A stretch of DNA of 64,000 nt from positions 124,001-188,000 of the forward strand of contig NZ_JAAARM010000008.1 in assembly GCF_009908285.1 (NCBI RefSeq), read 5' to 3'. Of this stretch, positions 37,434-46,547 are shown piece by piece (positions within the stretch are counted from its first letter, which is position 1; each line of letters begins with the position of its first letter). A program made the translations under genes and the position numbers. This DNA is from Pseudomonas sp. Fl4BN1. GTDB lineage: Bacteria > Pseudomonadota > Gammaproteobacteria > Pseudomonadales > Pseudomonadaceae. The notes beneath the pieces were generated by a model that was not told the DNA's origin, did not search any database, and saw only the letters and a program-made list of their open reading frames with translations.

Positions 37434-38077
37434 TGGGCAAACGTATCGGTCTGCTGGGCGGCACCTTCGATCCAGTGCATATCGGCCACTTGCGTGGCGC
37501 GCTGGAAGTGGCTGAATCCATGCAACTCGATGAGCTGCGCCTGACACCCAGTGCCAGGCCGCCTCATCGGGATACACCGCAGGTGTCGGCGCTCGATCGT
37601 CTGGCGATGGTCGAGTGCGCGGTAGCGGGTGTCCAACCTCTGGTGGTGGACGACCGTGAACTGAAGCGGGACAAGCCGTCCTACACTATCGACACCCTGG
37701 AACAGATGCGGGCCGAGTTGGCCGCAGATGACCAGTTGTTTCTGTTACTGGGCTGGGACGCGTTTTGCGGCCTGCCCACCTGGCATCGTTGGGAAGAATT
37801 ACTCCAGCATTGCCACATCCTGGTGCTGCAACGCCCGGATGCCGACAGCGAACCGCCGGATGCCTTGCGCAACCTGTTGGCGGCGCGCTCGGTGAGCGAT
37901 CCACTGGTCCTCCAAGGGCCGGGCGGACACATTGCATTCGTCTGGCAGACGCCGCTTGCGGTATCCGCCACCCAGATCCGTCAACTGCTGGCCAGCGGTA
38001 AGTCGGTACGTTTCCTGGTGCCTGACGCGGTCCTGGCCTACATCGATGCGCACGGACTTTACCGTGCGTCGAACTAA
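37433..38077 (+). CDS. nadD: Nicotinate-nucleotide adenylyltransferase
   Basis: A 214-residue NAD biosynthesis enzyme that adenylylates nicotinate mononucleotide. [20 protein letters not shown] contains the GxFxPxHxGH nucleotidyl-transferase motif, and [20 protein letters not shown] is the C-terminal ISSTxIR-like motif. The ATG shares its A with the proA stop (TGATG), so the genes are translationally coupled. The next gene, rsfS, follows after 70 bases, the usual pseudomonad order. Confidence 0.96.
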   Translation: MGKRIGLLGGTFDPVHIGHLRGALEVAESMQLDELRLTPSARPPHRDTPQVSALDRLAMVECAVAGVQPLVVDDRELKRDKPSYTIDTLEQMRAELAADDQLFLLLGWDAFCGLPTWHRWEELLQHCHILVLQRPDADSEPPDALRNLLAARSVSDPLVLQGPGGHIAFVWQTPLAVSATQIRQLLASGKSVRFLVPDAVLAYIDAHGLYRASN

Positions 38078-38147
38078 AGCGGCGCGCTTGAAGGCACGAA
38101 CAGTCGTGTATTGAAGCGCCCGAACATACGAGCAAAACGAGTTTTAT

Positions 38148-38642
38148 ATGACGAACAACGACGTAAACAAAGTAAAGCGCAAAGGCACATTCAAAAGTGC
38201 ACCGCTGCCGGAAAAAGTCCTCATCGGTGAGCCCCTCAAGGGCGACGAACTGGTCAAGGTTGCGGTAGCGGCCCTGGAAGACGTCAAGGCCCAGGACGTA
38301 CTGGTCATCGACGTGCGTGACAAGCAGAGCATCACGGACTACATGATCATCGCCACCGGTACTTCCAACCGCCAGATCGGCGCGATGCTGGACAAGGTTC
38401 GCGAGGCAGTCAAAGCCCAGGGCGTCAAGCCGCTGGGTGAAGAAGGCAAGGGCGACAGCGACTGGGTACTGCTGGATATGGACGACGTCATTGTTCACAT
38501 GATGACCTCCAATGCCCGTCAGTTCTACGACCTCGAGCGTCTGTGGAAAGGCGCTGAGCAGAGCCGCGCGGCTGATGGCAAGCACCACAGCCCTGAAGTT
38601 GGTCACGAGCACTTCAACAAGCTCAACAAAGACCAGGAATAA
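38148..38642 (+). CDS. rsfS: Ribosomal silencing factor RsfS
   Basis: A 164-residue protein. The RsfS/YbeB fold begins near residue 30: VAVAALEDVKAQDVLVIDVR, SITDYMIIATGTSNRQIGAM and WVLLDMDDVIVHMM. It binds ribosomal protein L14 (uL14) and blocks joining of the subunits when nutrients run short. About 30 residues precede the domain and a charged tail of about 25 residues follows, longer than the E. coli protein (about 105), as in other pseudomonads. rlmH starts 9 bases downstream. Confidence 0.94.
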   Translation: MTNNDVNKVKRKGTFKSAPLPEKVLIGEPLKGDELVKVAVAALEDVKAQDVLVIDVRDKQSITDYMIIATGTSNRQIGAMLDKVREAVKAQGVKPLGEEGKGDSDWVLLDMDDVIVHMMTSNARQFYDLERLWKGAEQSRAADGKHHSPEVGHEHFNKLNKDQE

Positions 38643-38651
38643 GGAACGGCT

Positions 38652-39119
38652 GTGCGCCTGCGTCTGATCGCTGTCGGTTCACGCATGCCCAAGTGGGTGG
38701 AAGAAGGCTGGCACGAATATGCCAAGCGTCTGCCATCCGAGCTGGCGCTGGAACTGGTGGAAATACCGCTTAACACCCGGGGCAAGAACGCCGACGTGGC
38801 TCGCTTTATCCGTCAGGAAGGCGAAGCCATGCTGGCTAAGGTCGGTTCCAATGAGCGGGTTGTGACTCTCGAAGTGCATGGCAAGCCCTGGAGCACCGAG
38901 CAATTGGCGGTGGAACTGGATCGCTGGCGCCTCGATTCGCGCACTGTGAATTTCATGGTCGGCGGCCCGGAAGGGCTGGCGCCGGAGGTCTGTGCGCGGG
39001 CAGATCAGCGTTGGTCGCTGTCGCCGCTGACCTTGCCGCACCCGCTGGTGCGGATTCTCATCGGTGAACAGCTGTATCGCGCCTGGACCGTGCTGTCCGG
39101 GCACCCTTACCACAAGTAG
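38652..39119 (+). CDS. rlmH: 23S rRNA pseudouridine1915 N3-methyltransferase
   Basis: A 155-residue SPOUT methyltransferase, the exact usual length. [20 protein letters not shown] starts the domain, [13 protein letters not shown] is the knot motif, and [20 protein letters not shown] the C-terminal SAM loop. It methylates m3-pseudouridine 1915 in helix 69 of 23S rRNA on 70S ribosomes. The start is GTG with AAGGA 6 bases upstream. It is coupled with rsfS as in most gammaproteobacteria. Confidence 0.97.
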   Translation: MRLRLIAVGSRMPKWVEEGWHEYAKRLPSELALELVEIPLNTRGKNADVARFIRQEGEAMLAKVGSNERVVTLEVHGKPWSTEQLAVELDRWRLDSRTVNFMVGGPEGLAPEVCARADQRWSLSPLTLPHPLVRILIGEQLYRAWTVLSGHPYHK

Positions 39120-39130
39120 CCCGCGCCCTA

Positions 39131-41026
39131 ATGTCTCAGCCGATCCGTATCAAGGACCACGAAAAAGACGCCCGTCTGGTGCGTGGCCGGGTCGTGTTCG
39201 GCGCCATTATGGTGATCTCCCTGATTGGCGTGCTGATTGCCCGGCTGTATTACCTGCAGGTGATCCAGTACGACTATCACTCCACGCTGTCGGAGAACAA
39301 CCGGGTTCACGTGCAGCCGATTCCTCCGACTCGCGGGCTGATTTTCGACCGCAATGGCGTGGTAGTAGCCGACAACCGGCCCAGCTTCAGCCTGAGCATG
39401 ACCCGCGAGCGTTCCGGTGACTGGCAGCAGGTCCTTGATGCCATTGTCGAGGTGTTGGAGCTGACGCCGGAAGACCGTGTGCTGTTTGAAAAACGCATGA
39501 AACAGGGGCGCCGGCCGTTCGAACCGGTGCCTATCCTGTTCGAGTTGACGGAAGAGCAGATCGCCCGCATTGCGGTGAACCAATTCCGGTTGCCCGGAGT
39601 GGAAGTGGTTGCCCAGTTGGTCCGGCATTACCCTCAGGGGGCGCACTTTGCTCACTCTGTGGGGTACATGGGGCGGATCAACGAAAAGGAGCAGAAGTCT
39701 CTGGACCCGGTGAACTACGCGGGTATTCACCATATCGGCAAGACCGGCATCGAACGTTTCTACGAGTCGGAGCTGCATGGGCAGGTGGGTTACGAAGAAG
39801 TTGAGACCAACGCCCGTGGCCGGGTGTTGCGAGTACTTAAGCGTACCGATCCGATTCCCGGCAAGGACATTGTCCTGAGCCTGGATATCAAGTTGCAGGA
39901 AGCTGCCGAGCTGGCCCTGGGTGGGCGCCGTGGCGCGGTGGTGGCGCTGGATCCGAACACTGGCGAAGTCCTGGCGATGGTCAGCCAGCCGAGCTTCGAT
40001 CCCAACCCGTTCGTGACCGGCATCAGTTTCAAGGCTTATGCCGAGTTGCGGGACTCCATCGATCGGCCGCTGTTCAATCGGGTGCTGCGTGGTTTGTATC
40101 CACCGGGCTCGACGATCAAGCCCGCAGTGGCGATTGCCGGGTTGGACGCGGGTGTGGTTACAGCCTCCACCCGAGTCTATGACCCGGGTTACTACCAACT
40201 GCCTAACTACGATCACAAATATCGCAACTGGAACCGCACTGGCGACGGTTATGTCGACCTGGACACGGCGATCATGCGGTCCAACGACACCTACTTCTAT
40301 GACCTGGCCCACAAGCTGGGTATCGATCGGCTTTCGGCCTACATGAGCAAGTTCGGGATCGGCCAGAAGGTCTCCCTGGACATGTTTGAAGAGTCTCCCG
40401 GGCTGATGCCGACACGTGAGTGGAAGCGCGCGACCCGGCGTCAGGCGTGGTTCCCGGGTGAAACCCTGATTCTCGGGATCGGCCAGGGATACATGCAATC
40501 GACACCGCTGCAACTGGCTCAGGCCACAGCGCTGGTGGCCAGCAAGGGGCGCTGGAATCGTCCACACCTGGCCAAGAGCATCGAGGGCGAGAAACCGGTG
40601 GATCACAACCCGATCCCGGACATTGTCCTGCGCGATCCGTCGGACTGGACCAAGGTCAATCACGGCATGCAGCAGGTGATGCACGGTGCCCGTGGTACTG
40701 CGCGCAAGGCCGCAGTCGGCTCGCAGTACCGCATTGCCGGCAAAAGCGGTACTGCGCAAGTGGTGGCAATCAAGCAGGGCGAGAAGTACGACCGCTCCAA
40801 GGTTCAGGAGCGGCACCGCGACCACGCCTTGTTTGTCGGCTTCGCTCCGGCGGATAACCCGAAAATCGTGGTCTCGGTGATGGTCGAGAACGGTGAGTCG
40901 GGTTCTGGCGTCGCGGCGCCCGTGGTGCGTCAGGTGATGGATGCCTGGCTTCTCGGCCAGGACGGCCAGCTCAAGCCTGAGTTCGCCAGCCCTATCAGCA
41001 CGGAGGCCACGGCCCGTGAAGAGTAA
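39131..41026 (+). CDS. mrdA: Penicillin-binding protein 2 (elongasome transpeptidase)
   Basis: A 631-residue class B PBP. A cytosolic start is followed by one membrane helix (FGAIMVISLIGVLIARLYYL), the PBP dimer domain (PPTRGLIFDRNGVVVADN) and the transpeptidase with the triad YPPGSTIKPAVAI (SxxK), SND in AIMRSNDTYFYD, and KSGTAQ. With RodA it builds murein during cylindrical growth. Its stop overlaps the rodA GTG by 11 bases. This order rlmH-mrdA-rodA-mltB-rlpA-dacA is a conserved wall-elongation cluster. Confidence 0.97.
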   Translation: MSQPIRIKDHEKDARLVRGRVVFGAIMVISLIGVLIARLYYLQVIQYDYHSTLSENNRVHVQPIPPTRGLIFDRNGVVVADNRPSFSLSMTRERSGDWQQVLDAIVEVLELTPEDRVLFEKRMKQGRRPFEPVPILFELTEEQIARIAVNQFRLPGVEVVAQLVRHYPQGAHFAHSVGYMGRINEKEQKSLDPVNYAGIHHIGKTGIERFYESELHGQVGYEEVETNARGRVLRVLKRTDPIPGKDIVLSLDIKLQEAAELALGGRRGAVVALDPNTGEVLAMVSQPSFDPNPFVTGISFKAYAELRDSIDRPLFNRVLRGLYPPGSTIKPAVAIAGLDAGVVTASTRVYDPGYYQLPNYDHKYRNWNRTGDGYVDLDTAIMRSNDTYFYDLAHKLGIDRLSAYMSKFGIGQKVSLDMFEESPGLMPTREWKRATRRQAWFPGETLILGIGQGYMQSTPLQLAQATALVASKGRWNRPHLAKSIEGEKPVDHNPIPDIVLRDPSDWTKVNHGMQQVMHGARGTARKAAVGSQYRIAGKSGTAQVVAIKQGEKYDRSKVQERHRDHALFVGFAPADNPKIVVSVMVENGESGSGVAAPVVRQVMDAWLLGQDGQLKPEFASPISTEATAREE

Positions 41027-42161
41027 TTTTGACCGCATCCTCTCCAGTGAGGATGTGATGCGGCGTCGTGCGACGCTGTTGCAGCGCCTGCATATCGACG
41101 GTCCTTTGCTGATCCTGCTGCTGACCCTGGCCGCTGGTAGCCTGTTCGTACTGTATTCGGCCAGCGGCAAGAGCTGGGACCTGCTGGCCAAACAGGCCAC
41201 ATCATTCGGCATCGGTCTGGTATCGATGATGGTCATTGCCCAGTTCGAGCCGCGCTTCATGGCTCGCTGGGTACCCCTGGGCTATGTGGTTGGCGTGGTG
41301 TTACTGGTGGTGGTGGACGTCATGGGACATAACGCCATGGGTGCAACTCGCTGGATCAACATACCAGGGGTGATCCGCTTCCAGCCTTCGGAGTTCATGA
41401 AGATTCTCATGCCGGCGACCATCGCCTGGTACTTGTCCAAGCGCACCTTGCCGCCTCATCTCAAGCATGTGGGGGTCAGCCTGGTACTGATCGGTATTCC
41501 GTTCATTCTGATCGTGCGCCAGCCGGACCTGGGCACTGCCTTGTTGATCCTGGCCGGCGGCACCTTCGTGCTGTTCATGGGGGGGCTACGCTGGCGCTGG
41601 ATTCTCAGCGTGCTGGCTGCCGCGGTGCCGGTGGCGATCGCCATGTGGTTTTTCATCATGCATGACTACCAGAAGCAGCGGATCCTGACCTTCCTCGATC
41701 CGGAAAGCGATCCGCTGGGTACCGGCTGGAACATTATCCAGTCCAAGGCCGCGATTGGTTCGGGCGGGGTCTTCGGCAAGGGTTGGCTGCTGGGCACCCA
41801 GTCGCACCTGGACTTTTTGCCGGAGAGCCACACCGACTTCATCATCGCGGTTATGGGCGAGGAGTTCGGCCTGGTGGGTATTTGTGCGTTGTTGCTGATC
41901 TACCTGCTGCTGATTGGGCGTGGACTGGTCATCACAGCGCAGGCTCAGACACTGTTTGGCAAGTTGCTCGCGGGCAGCTTGACCATGACGTTTTTTGTTT
42001 ACGTTTTCGTCAACATCGGTATGGTCAGTGGCTTGTTGCCGGTGGTGGGGGTTCCGTTGCCGTTCATTAGCTACGGAGGAACTTCGTTGGTGACACTACT
42101 GTCAGCGTTTGGGGTTTTGATGTCGATCCATACCCATCGCAAGTGGATCGCGCAGGTTTGA
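41016..42161 (+). CDS. rodA: Rod shape-determining peptidoglycan glycosyltransferase RodA
   Basis: A 381-residue SEDS protein with about ten membrane helices. QPDLGTALLILAGG carries the conserved acidic region, WNIIQSKAAIGSGG and LPESHTDFIIAVMGEEFG the catalytic Asp region, and VVGVPLPFISYGGTSL the C-terminal signature. It polymerises lipid II and works with PBP2. Start GTG 41016 is chosen since GGAGG lies about 9 bases upstream and an in-frame extension would run far into mrdA. A short gap of 17 bases follows to the transglycosylase gene. Confidence 0.95.
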   Translation: MKSNFDRILSSEDVMRRRATLLQRLHIDGPLLILLLTLAAGSLFVLYSASGKSWDLLAKQATSFGIGLVSMMVIAQFEPRFMARWVPLGYVVGVVLLVVVDVMGHNAMGATRWINIPGVIRFQPSEFMKILMPATIAWYLSKRTLPPHLKHVGVSLVLIGIPFILIVRQPDLGTALLILAGGTFVLFMGGLRWRWILSVLAAAVPVAIAMWFFIMHDYQKQRILTFLDPESDPLGTGWNIIQSKAAIGSGGVFGKGWLLGTQSHLDFLPESHTDFIIAVMGEEFGLVGICALLLIYLLLIGRGLVITAQAQTLFGKLLAGSLTMTFFVYVFVNIGMVSGLLPVVGVPLPFISYGGTSLVTLLSAFGVLMSIHTHRKWIAQV

Positions 42162-42178
42162 TTAAGGTGAAGAATTCA

Positions 42179-43189
42179 ATGCAAGTAATGCGTGGCTGGG
42201 CCGCTCGGCATGCGCCGTGGGTCGGTCTGGTAAGCATCCTGGGTACAGCGCAACCTGCGCTTGCCGGTGATTACGAAGGTTCGCCCCAAGTGGCCGAATT
42301 CGTCGGTGAAATGACTCGGGACTATGGTTTCGCCGGTGAGCAGCTAATGGCTGTGTTCCGCGAGGCCGAACGCAAGCAGGCGATTCTTGATGCTATTTCG
42401 CGCCCCGCCGAGCGGGTCAAGCAATGGAAGGAATATCGCCCGATGTTCATTACCGACGCGCGCATTGCTCGCGGTGTGGACTTCTGGCGCCAGCACGAGG
42501 CGGTACTGGCCCGTGCCGAGCAGGAATATGGGGTGCCGGCCCAGGTGATAGTGGCGATTATTGGTGTCGAAACCTTTTTCGGTCGTAATACCGGGAATTA
42601 TCGGGTGATCGATGCATTATCGACTCTAGGTTTTGATTACCCGCCTCGGGCCGAGTTCTTCCGCAAAGAGCTGCGTGAGTTTTTGCTATTGGCCCGTGAA
42701 GAGCAGCTCGACCCGCTGACCCTCAAGGGCTCTTACGCGGGTGCTATGGGCTTGCCGCAGTTCATGCCGAGCAGTTTTCGCGCCTATGCAGTGGACTTCG
42801 ACGGTGATGGGCACATCAATATCTGGACCAATCCGGACGATGCCATTGGCAGCGTGGCCAGCTACTTCAAGCGTCATGGCTGGGTCGCCGGCGGGCCGGT
42901 GGTCAGTCGTGCCGATGTACGTGGCGATCGGGTGGACGAAGGTTTGACCACGGGAATCGAGCCGACCAAGACTGTCGGGGAGTTGCGGGCCCTGGGCTGG
43001 TCGAGTCATGATGCGCTGCGCGATGATATGCCGGTCACTGCTTTCCGCCTGGAAGGTGACAATGGCCCGGAATACTGGATGGGCCTGAAGAATTTTTACG
43101 CGATCACTCGCTATAATCGCAGCGTGATGTATGCCATGGCCGTACATCAGTTGTCTGAACAGCTGGTCCAAGCACGGGGCGTCAAGTAA
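42179..43189 (+). CDS. mltB: Lytic murein transglycosylase B (MltB/SltB1 family)
   Basis: A 336-residue periplasmic GH103 enzyme. A signal peptide ends at QPALA before GDYEG; no lipobox Cys is seen, so it is probably soluble like Pseudomonas SltB1. The catalytic Glu is in IIGVETFFGRNTGNYRV; SYAGAMGLPQFMPSSFRAYA and VDFDGDGHINIW (Ca-binding EF-hand-like loop) follow. It cleaves MurNAc-GlcNAc bonds to give anhydro ends. ATG 42179 is preferred because AAGGTGA stands upstream; an ATG 36 bases earlier lies inside rodA. The stop overlaps the rlpA ATG. Confidence 0.93.
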   Translation: MQVMRGWAARHAPWVGLVSILGTAQPALAGDYEGSPQVAEFVGEMTRDYGFAGEQLMAVFREAERKQAILDAISRPAERVKQWKEYRPMFITDARIARGVDFWRQHEAVLARAEQEYGVPAQVIVAIIGVETFFGRNTGNYRVIDALSTLGFDYPPRAEFFRKELREFLLLAREEQLDPLTLKGSYAGAMGLPQFMPSSFRAYAVDFDGDGHINIWTNPDDAIGSVASYFKRHGWVAGGPVVSRADVRGDRVDEGLTTGIEPTKTVGELRALGWSSHDALRDDMPVTAFRLEGDNGPEYWMGLKNFYAITRYNRSVMYAMAVHQLSEQLVQARGVK

Positions 43190-44199
43190 TGCTGGCAATG
43201 CCAATCCGCAACCCCCTGAAGCTGGTGGCTTTTGCCGCGTTGTCCCTGTTGCTGGTCAGCTGCTCGACGAGCCGCTCGCCTCAGCAAAAATCCTCGAGCG
43301 CCGTGCGTTCCATGCCAGGCCTGGACGTCAACCGTGCTCACAAAGATGGCGCACCCTGGTGGGATGTCGATGTCTCGCGTATTCCCGACGCGACCCCGAC
43401 CCTGCACACCGGACCCTACAAGGCCAACCCCTATACCGTACTGGGCAAGAATTACTTTCCTATCCAGGACTCCAAGAACTACGTGGCTTCCGGTACGGCA
43501 TCTTGGTATGGGACCAAGTTTCATGGGCAGAACACCGCCAATGGCGAGGTGTATGACCTCTACGGCATGAGTGCTGCGCACAAGACCCTGCCGCTGCCCA
43601 GCTATGTGCGGGTGACCAACCTGGACAATAACCGTAGCGTGATCCTGCGGGTCAACGATCGTGGTCCCTTCTATTCCGACCGGATCATCGATTTGTCTTA
43701 CGCTGCGGCGAAGAAGCTCGGTTACGCCGAGACCGGGACTGCCCGGGTCAAGGTTGAGGGTATCGACCCACAGCAATGGTGGGCCCAGCGTGGCCGGCCG
43801 GCGCCGCTGATGCTCAACGAACCGCAAGTGGCGCAGAATAGCGCGCCGGTGGTCACGGCCTCGGCCGGCACCGTTGAGCAATGGACGCCGCCGCCCCAGC
43901 AACACGCCGCTGCTGTGGTTCCGCTGCAAGTGGATGCAAAAAAAAACACCGCTGCAGCAGCCTCTGGCCAGTATCTGCAGGTGGGCGCCTTCGCCAACCC
44001 GGACGCTGCCGAGCTGTTGAGGTCGAAACTGAGCTCGATGGTGAGCGCCCCGGTATTCATCAGCTCGATCGTACGCAATCAACAGACGCTGCATCGGGTG
44101 CGCCTGGGGCCATTCGGTTCGCCGGGTGAGGCCCAGCAAGCGCAGAACAGCGTGCGCCTGGCCAATCTGGGCCAGCCGAGCGTGGTTACTGCCGAGTAG
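43189..44199 (+). CDS. rlpA: Septal ring lytic transglycosylase RlpA lipoprotein
   Basis: A 336-residue lipoprotein: lipobox LVSC with Cys near residue 25, a double-psi beta-barrel (SGTASWYGTKFHGQNTANGE, TLPLPSYVRVTNL, LRVNDRGPFYSDRIIDLSY) and a C-terminal SPOR domain (YLQVGAFANPDAAELLRSKL). In P. aeruginosa RlpA cleaves denuded glycan strands at the septum; SPOR targets it there. The linker at about residues 210-255 is Pro/Ala/Gln-rich. The ATG overlaps the mltB stop by one base. A 185-base gap separates it from dacA. Confidence 0.95.
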   Translation: MLAMPIRNPLKLVAFAALSLLLVSCSTSRSPQQKSSSAVRSMPGLDVNRAHKDGAPWWDVDVSRIPDATPTLHTGPYKANPYTVLGKNYFPIQDSKNYVASGTASWYGTKFHGQNTANGEVYDLYGMSAAHKTLPLPSYVRVTNLDNNRSVILRVNDRGPFYSDRIIDLSYAAAKKLGYAETGTARVKVEGIDPQQWWAQRGRPAPLMLNEPQVAQNSAPVVTASAGTVEQWTPPPQQHAAAVVPLQVDAKKNTAAAASGQYLQVGAFANPDAAELLRSKLSSMVSAPVFISSIVRNQQTLHRVRLGPFGSPGEAQQAQNSVRLANLGQPSVVTAE

Positions 44200-44384
44200 G
44201 AACACTGAGAATTGAAGGTCCGCTTGCGGTATTGGGAGGCGGGCCCTGGTTGTTGGCTCGTCGAACAACAAAAGCCCGGCAAGGGTCAGTGAGTGAACAG
44301 CTGCATACGCGGCAGCCCTTAGATGGCTGCCTGAAATAGTTTTGCCCTTGGGGGCAAGTTTCCATTAGCAACTTCGAGAGACGG

Positions 44385-45542
44385 ATGAACATCACCACCT
44401 TTGCCAAACGCCTGTGCCTGCTTGTCCCGCTGATCATCACGCCTGCCGCCTGGGCGGTCGAAGCGATGCCGTCGCCACCGCAACTGGCCGCCAAATCCTA
44501 TGTGCTCATGGACGCCAGCAGCGGTAATGTGCTGGTGGAGAACAATGGCGACCAACGTCTGCCGCCAGCCAGCCTGACCAAGCTGATGACCGCGTACATC
44601 GCGACCCTGGAAATTCGTCGCGGCCAGATCGGTGAGAATGACCCGGTGACCGTCAGCGAGAATGCCTGGCGCACCGGCGGTTCGCGGATGTTCATCAAGG
44701 TAGGTTCGCAAGTCACCGTCAGCGACCTGTTGCACGGCATCATCATTCAGTCGGGTAACGATGCCAGCGTTGCGATTTCCGAGCACATCGCCGGCAGCGA
44801 AGACGCCTTCGCCGACATGATGAACAAGACTGCTACCGACCTGGGTATGAGCAACAGTCACTTCATGAATCCGACCGGCCTGCCGAACCCCGAGCACTAC
44901 TCGTCGGCTCACGACATGGCGGTACTGGCTCGCGCGATCATTCACGAAGACCCGGCGCACTACGCGATCTACTCGCAGAAAGAATTCTTCTGGAACGGCA
45001 TCAAGCAACCCAACCGCAACCTGCTGCTGTGGCGTGACAAGACCGTAGACGGTCTGAAAACCGGTCACACCGACGAAGCCGGCTACTGCATGGTGTCCTC
45101 GGCAGTACGTGATGGCATGCGTCTGATCGCCGTGGTCTTCGGTACCAATAGCGAACAGGCTCGCGCCGCTGAAACCCAGAAGCTGCTGACCTACGGTTTC
45201 CGCTTCTTCGAAACCCAGACCTTCTACCAAAAGGGCACCGAGTTGGCCCAGGCCCAGGTGTGGAAGGGCACTACGCATCAGGTCAAGGCCGGTCTGGCCG
45301 AAGATCTGACCATGACCATGCCTAAAGGCCAGCTTAAGAAACTTGCTGCAAGCATGACCATGAACCCGCACCTGGTCGCGCCGATCGCCAAGGGCGACGT
45401 GATTGGTAAAGTCGAAGTGAAACTGGACGATAAAGTGGTGCACAGCGCCGACCTGATCGCCCTGGAAGCAGTCGACGAAGGTGGTATCTTCCGCCGCATG
45501 TGGGATAGCATCCGTCTATTCTTCTACGGCTTGTTCAACTGA
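44385..45542 (+). CDS. dacA: D-alanyl-D-alanine carboxypeptidase (PBP5/6)
   Basis: A 385-residue low-molecular-mass PBP. Signal peptide ends near PAAWA; then SLTKLMTAYIA (SxxK), IQSGNDASVAI (SxN) and GLKTGHTDEAGY (KTG) are spaced as in PBP5. The C-terminal domain ends in an amphipathic anchor (RMWDSIRLFFYGLFN) that holds it to the inner membrane. It trims the terminal D-Ala from murein pentapeptides. In the 185-base gap upstream there is an inverted repeat around GTTGTT/AACAAC, so it may have its own promoter. Confidence 0.96.
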   Translation: MNITTFAKRLCLLVPLIITPAAWAVEAMPSPPQLAAKSYVLMDASSGNVLVENNGDQRLPPASLTKLMTAYIATLEIRRGQIGENDPVTVSENAWRTGGSRMFIKVGSQVTVSDLLHGIIIQSGNDASVAISEHIAGSEDAFADMMNKTATDLGMSNSHFMNPTGLPNPEHYSSAHDMAVLARAIIHEDPAHYAIYSQKEFFWNGIKQPNRNLLLWRDKTVDGLKTGHTDEAGYCMVSSAVRDGMRLIAVVFGTNSEQARAAETQKLLTYGFRFFETQTFYQKGTELAQAQVWKGTTHQVKAGLAEDLTMTMPKGQLKKLAASMTMNPHLVAPIAKGDVIGKVEVKLDDKVVHSADLIALEAVDEGGIFRRMWDSIRLFFYGLFN

Positions 45543-45556
45543 TATTGTCGACCCGC

Positions 45557-45589
45557 ATGGCCCTCGCTCTCAAGCAGAGCGGGGGCCAT
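45557..45589 (+). terminator. Strong hairpin after dacA
   Basis: ATGGCCCTCGCTCT and AGAGCGGGGGCCAT pair over 14 bases with one mismatch and a 5-base loop, 15 bases after the dacA stop. There is no T-run, so it may protect the dacA mRNA end or attenuate reading into ybeD-lipB-lipA instead of ending it fully. Confidence 0.55.
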
Positions 45590-45623
45590 GTCCGTTGCCA
45601 CGGCTTGCGAGGCCGTTACTGCC

Positions 45624-45899
45624 ATGACAGACACTGACGTTAAGTCGCACAAGATTGAATTCCCTGTCGATGACTATCCGATCAAGGTGATCGGTGACAC
45701 GGTTGTCGGCTTCAAGGACACCGTGATCGAGATCCTTGCCAAGTACGCCACGCTGGACATCAAGACCCTGGCCGAGCGTCAAAGCAGCAACGGCAAGTAC
45801 ACCACGGTACAACTGCACATTACGGCCACCGGCGAAGACCAACTGCGTGATATCAATAGTGCCCTGCGCGCTACCGGTGTCGTCCACATGGTGCTGTGA
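45624..45899 (+). CDS. DUF493 family protein (YbeD)
   Basis: A 91-residue ACT-like fold protein. [36 protein letters not shown] and [18 protein letters not shown] match YbeD of E. coli, which lies at the same place before lipB. Function is unproven; the fold suggests ligand binding. ATG 45624 is used because the family starts here; the longer in-frame form begins within the hairpin. The stop overlaps the lipB ATG. Confidence 0.9.
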   Translation: MTDTDVKSHKIEFPVDDYPIKVIGDTVVGFKDTVIEILAKYATLDIKTLAERQSSNGKYTTVQLHITATGEDQLRDINSALRATGVVHMVL

Positions 45900-46546
45900 T
45901 GCCACAGACGCTGGGCTTTCGCGAGCTTGGCCAGATGGCTTACGAGCCGGTCTGGCAGGCCATGCAGCGCTTTACCAATGAACGCGACACCCATGCACCA
46001 GACGAAGTCTGGCTGGTGCAGCATCCGCCGGTCTTCACCCAAGGCCAGGCGGGCAAGGCCGAGCATCTGCTGCTTCCCGGGGACATTCCGGTGGTGCAAG
46101 TGGACCGCGGCGGCCAGGTGACCTATCACGGGCCCGGCCAACTGGTTGCCTATCTATTACTGGATGTACGCAGGCTGGGTTTTGGTGTGCGTGATCTGGT
46201 GAGCCGAATGGAGTTGTGCCTGATCGAGTTGCTGGCCAGCTATGGCGTGCCGGCAGCCGCCAAGTCCGACGCGCCGGGTGTCTACGTCGATGGGGCAAAA
46301 ATCGCCTCGCTGGGCCTGCGTATCCGTCGTGGATGCTCCTTTCACGGGCTGGCCTTGAACGTGGATATGGATTTGCAGCCGTTCCGACGGATCAACCCCT
46401 GTGGTTATGCCGGGTTGGCAATGACCCAACTGAGCGACCATGCAGGGCCGATTGAATTTGCCGAGGTAAGTGCCCGGCTGCGTGCGCAGCTCGTCAAACA
46501 CCTCGACTATGCTGAGCAGACGACCCTAACGGGCGGAATCGATTGA
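45899..46546 (+). CDS. lipB: Octanoyl-ACP:protein N-octanoyltransferase
   Basis: A 215-residue lipoate biosynthesis enzyme that moves octanoyl from ACP to lipoyl domains. [20 protein letters not shown] is the signature, [20 protein letters not shown] contains the catalytic Lys, and [15 protein letters not shown] the catalytic Cys. The ATG shares its first base with the DUF493 stop. LipA, the sulfur-inserting enzyme of the next step, begins one base after the lipB stop. Confidence 0.96.
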   Translation: MPQTLGFRELGQMAYEPVWQAMQRFTNERDTHAPDEVWLVQHPPVFTQGQAGKAEHLLLPGDIPVVQVDRGGQVTYHGPGQLVAYLLLDVRRLGFGVRDLVSRMELCLIELLASYGVPAAAKSDAPGVYVDGAKIASLGLRIRRGCSFHGLALNVDMDLQPFRRINPCGYAGLAMTQLSDHAGPIEFAEVSARLRAQLVKHLDYAEQTTLTGGID

Positions 46547-46547
46547 T

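Noticed and set aside
39128..41260. A 710-codon open frame antisense to mrdA and rodA
   Set aside because: The plus strand is fully explained by PBP2 and RodA with all motifs; long antisense frames are common in GC-rich Pseudomonas DNA because of codon bias. The antisense protein is His/Arg/Gln-rich with no domain.
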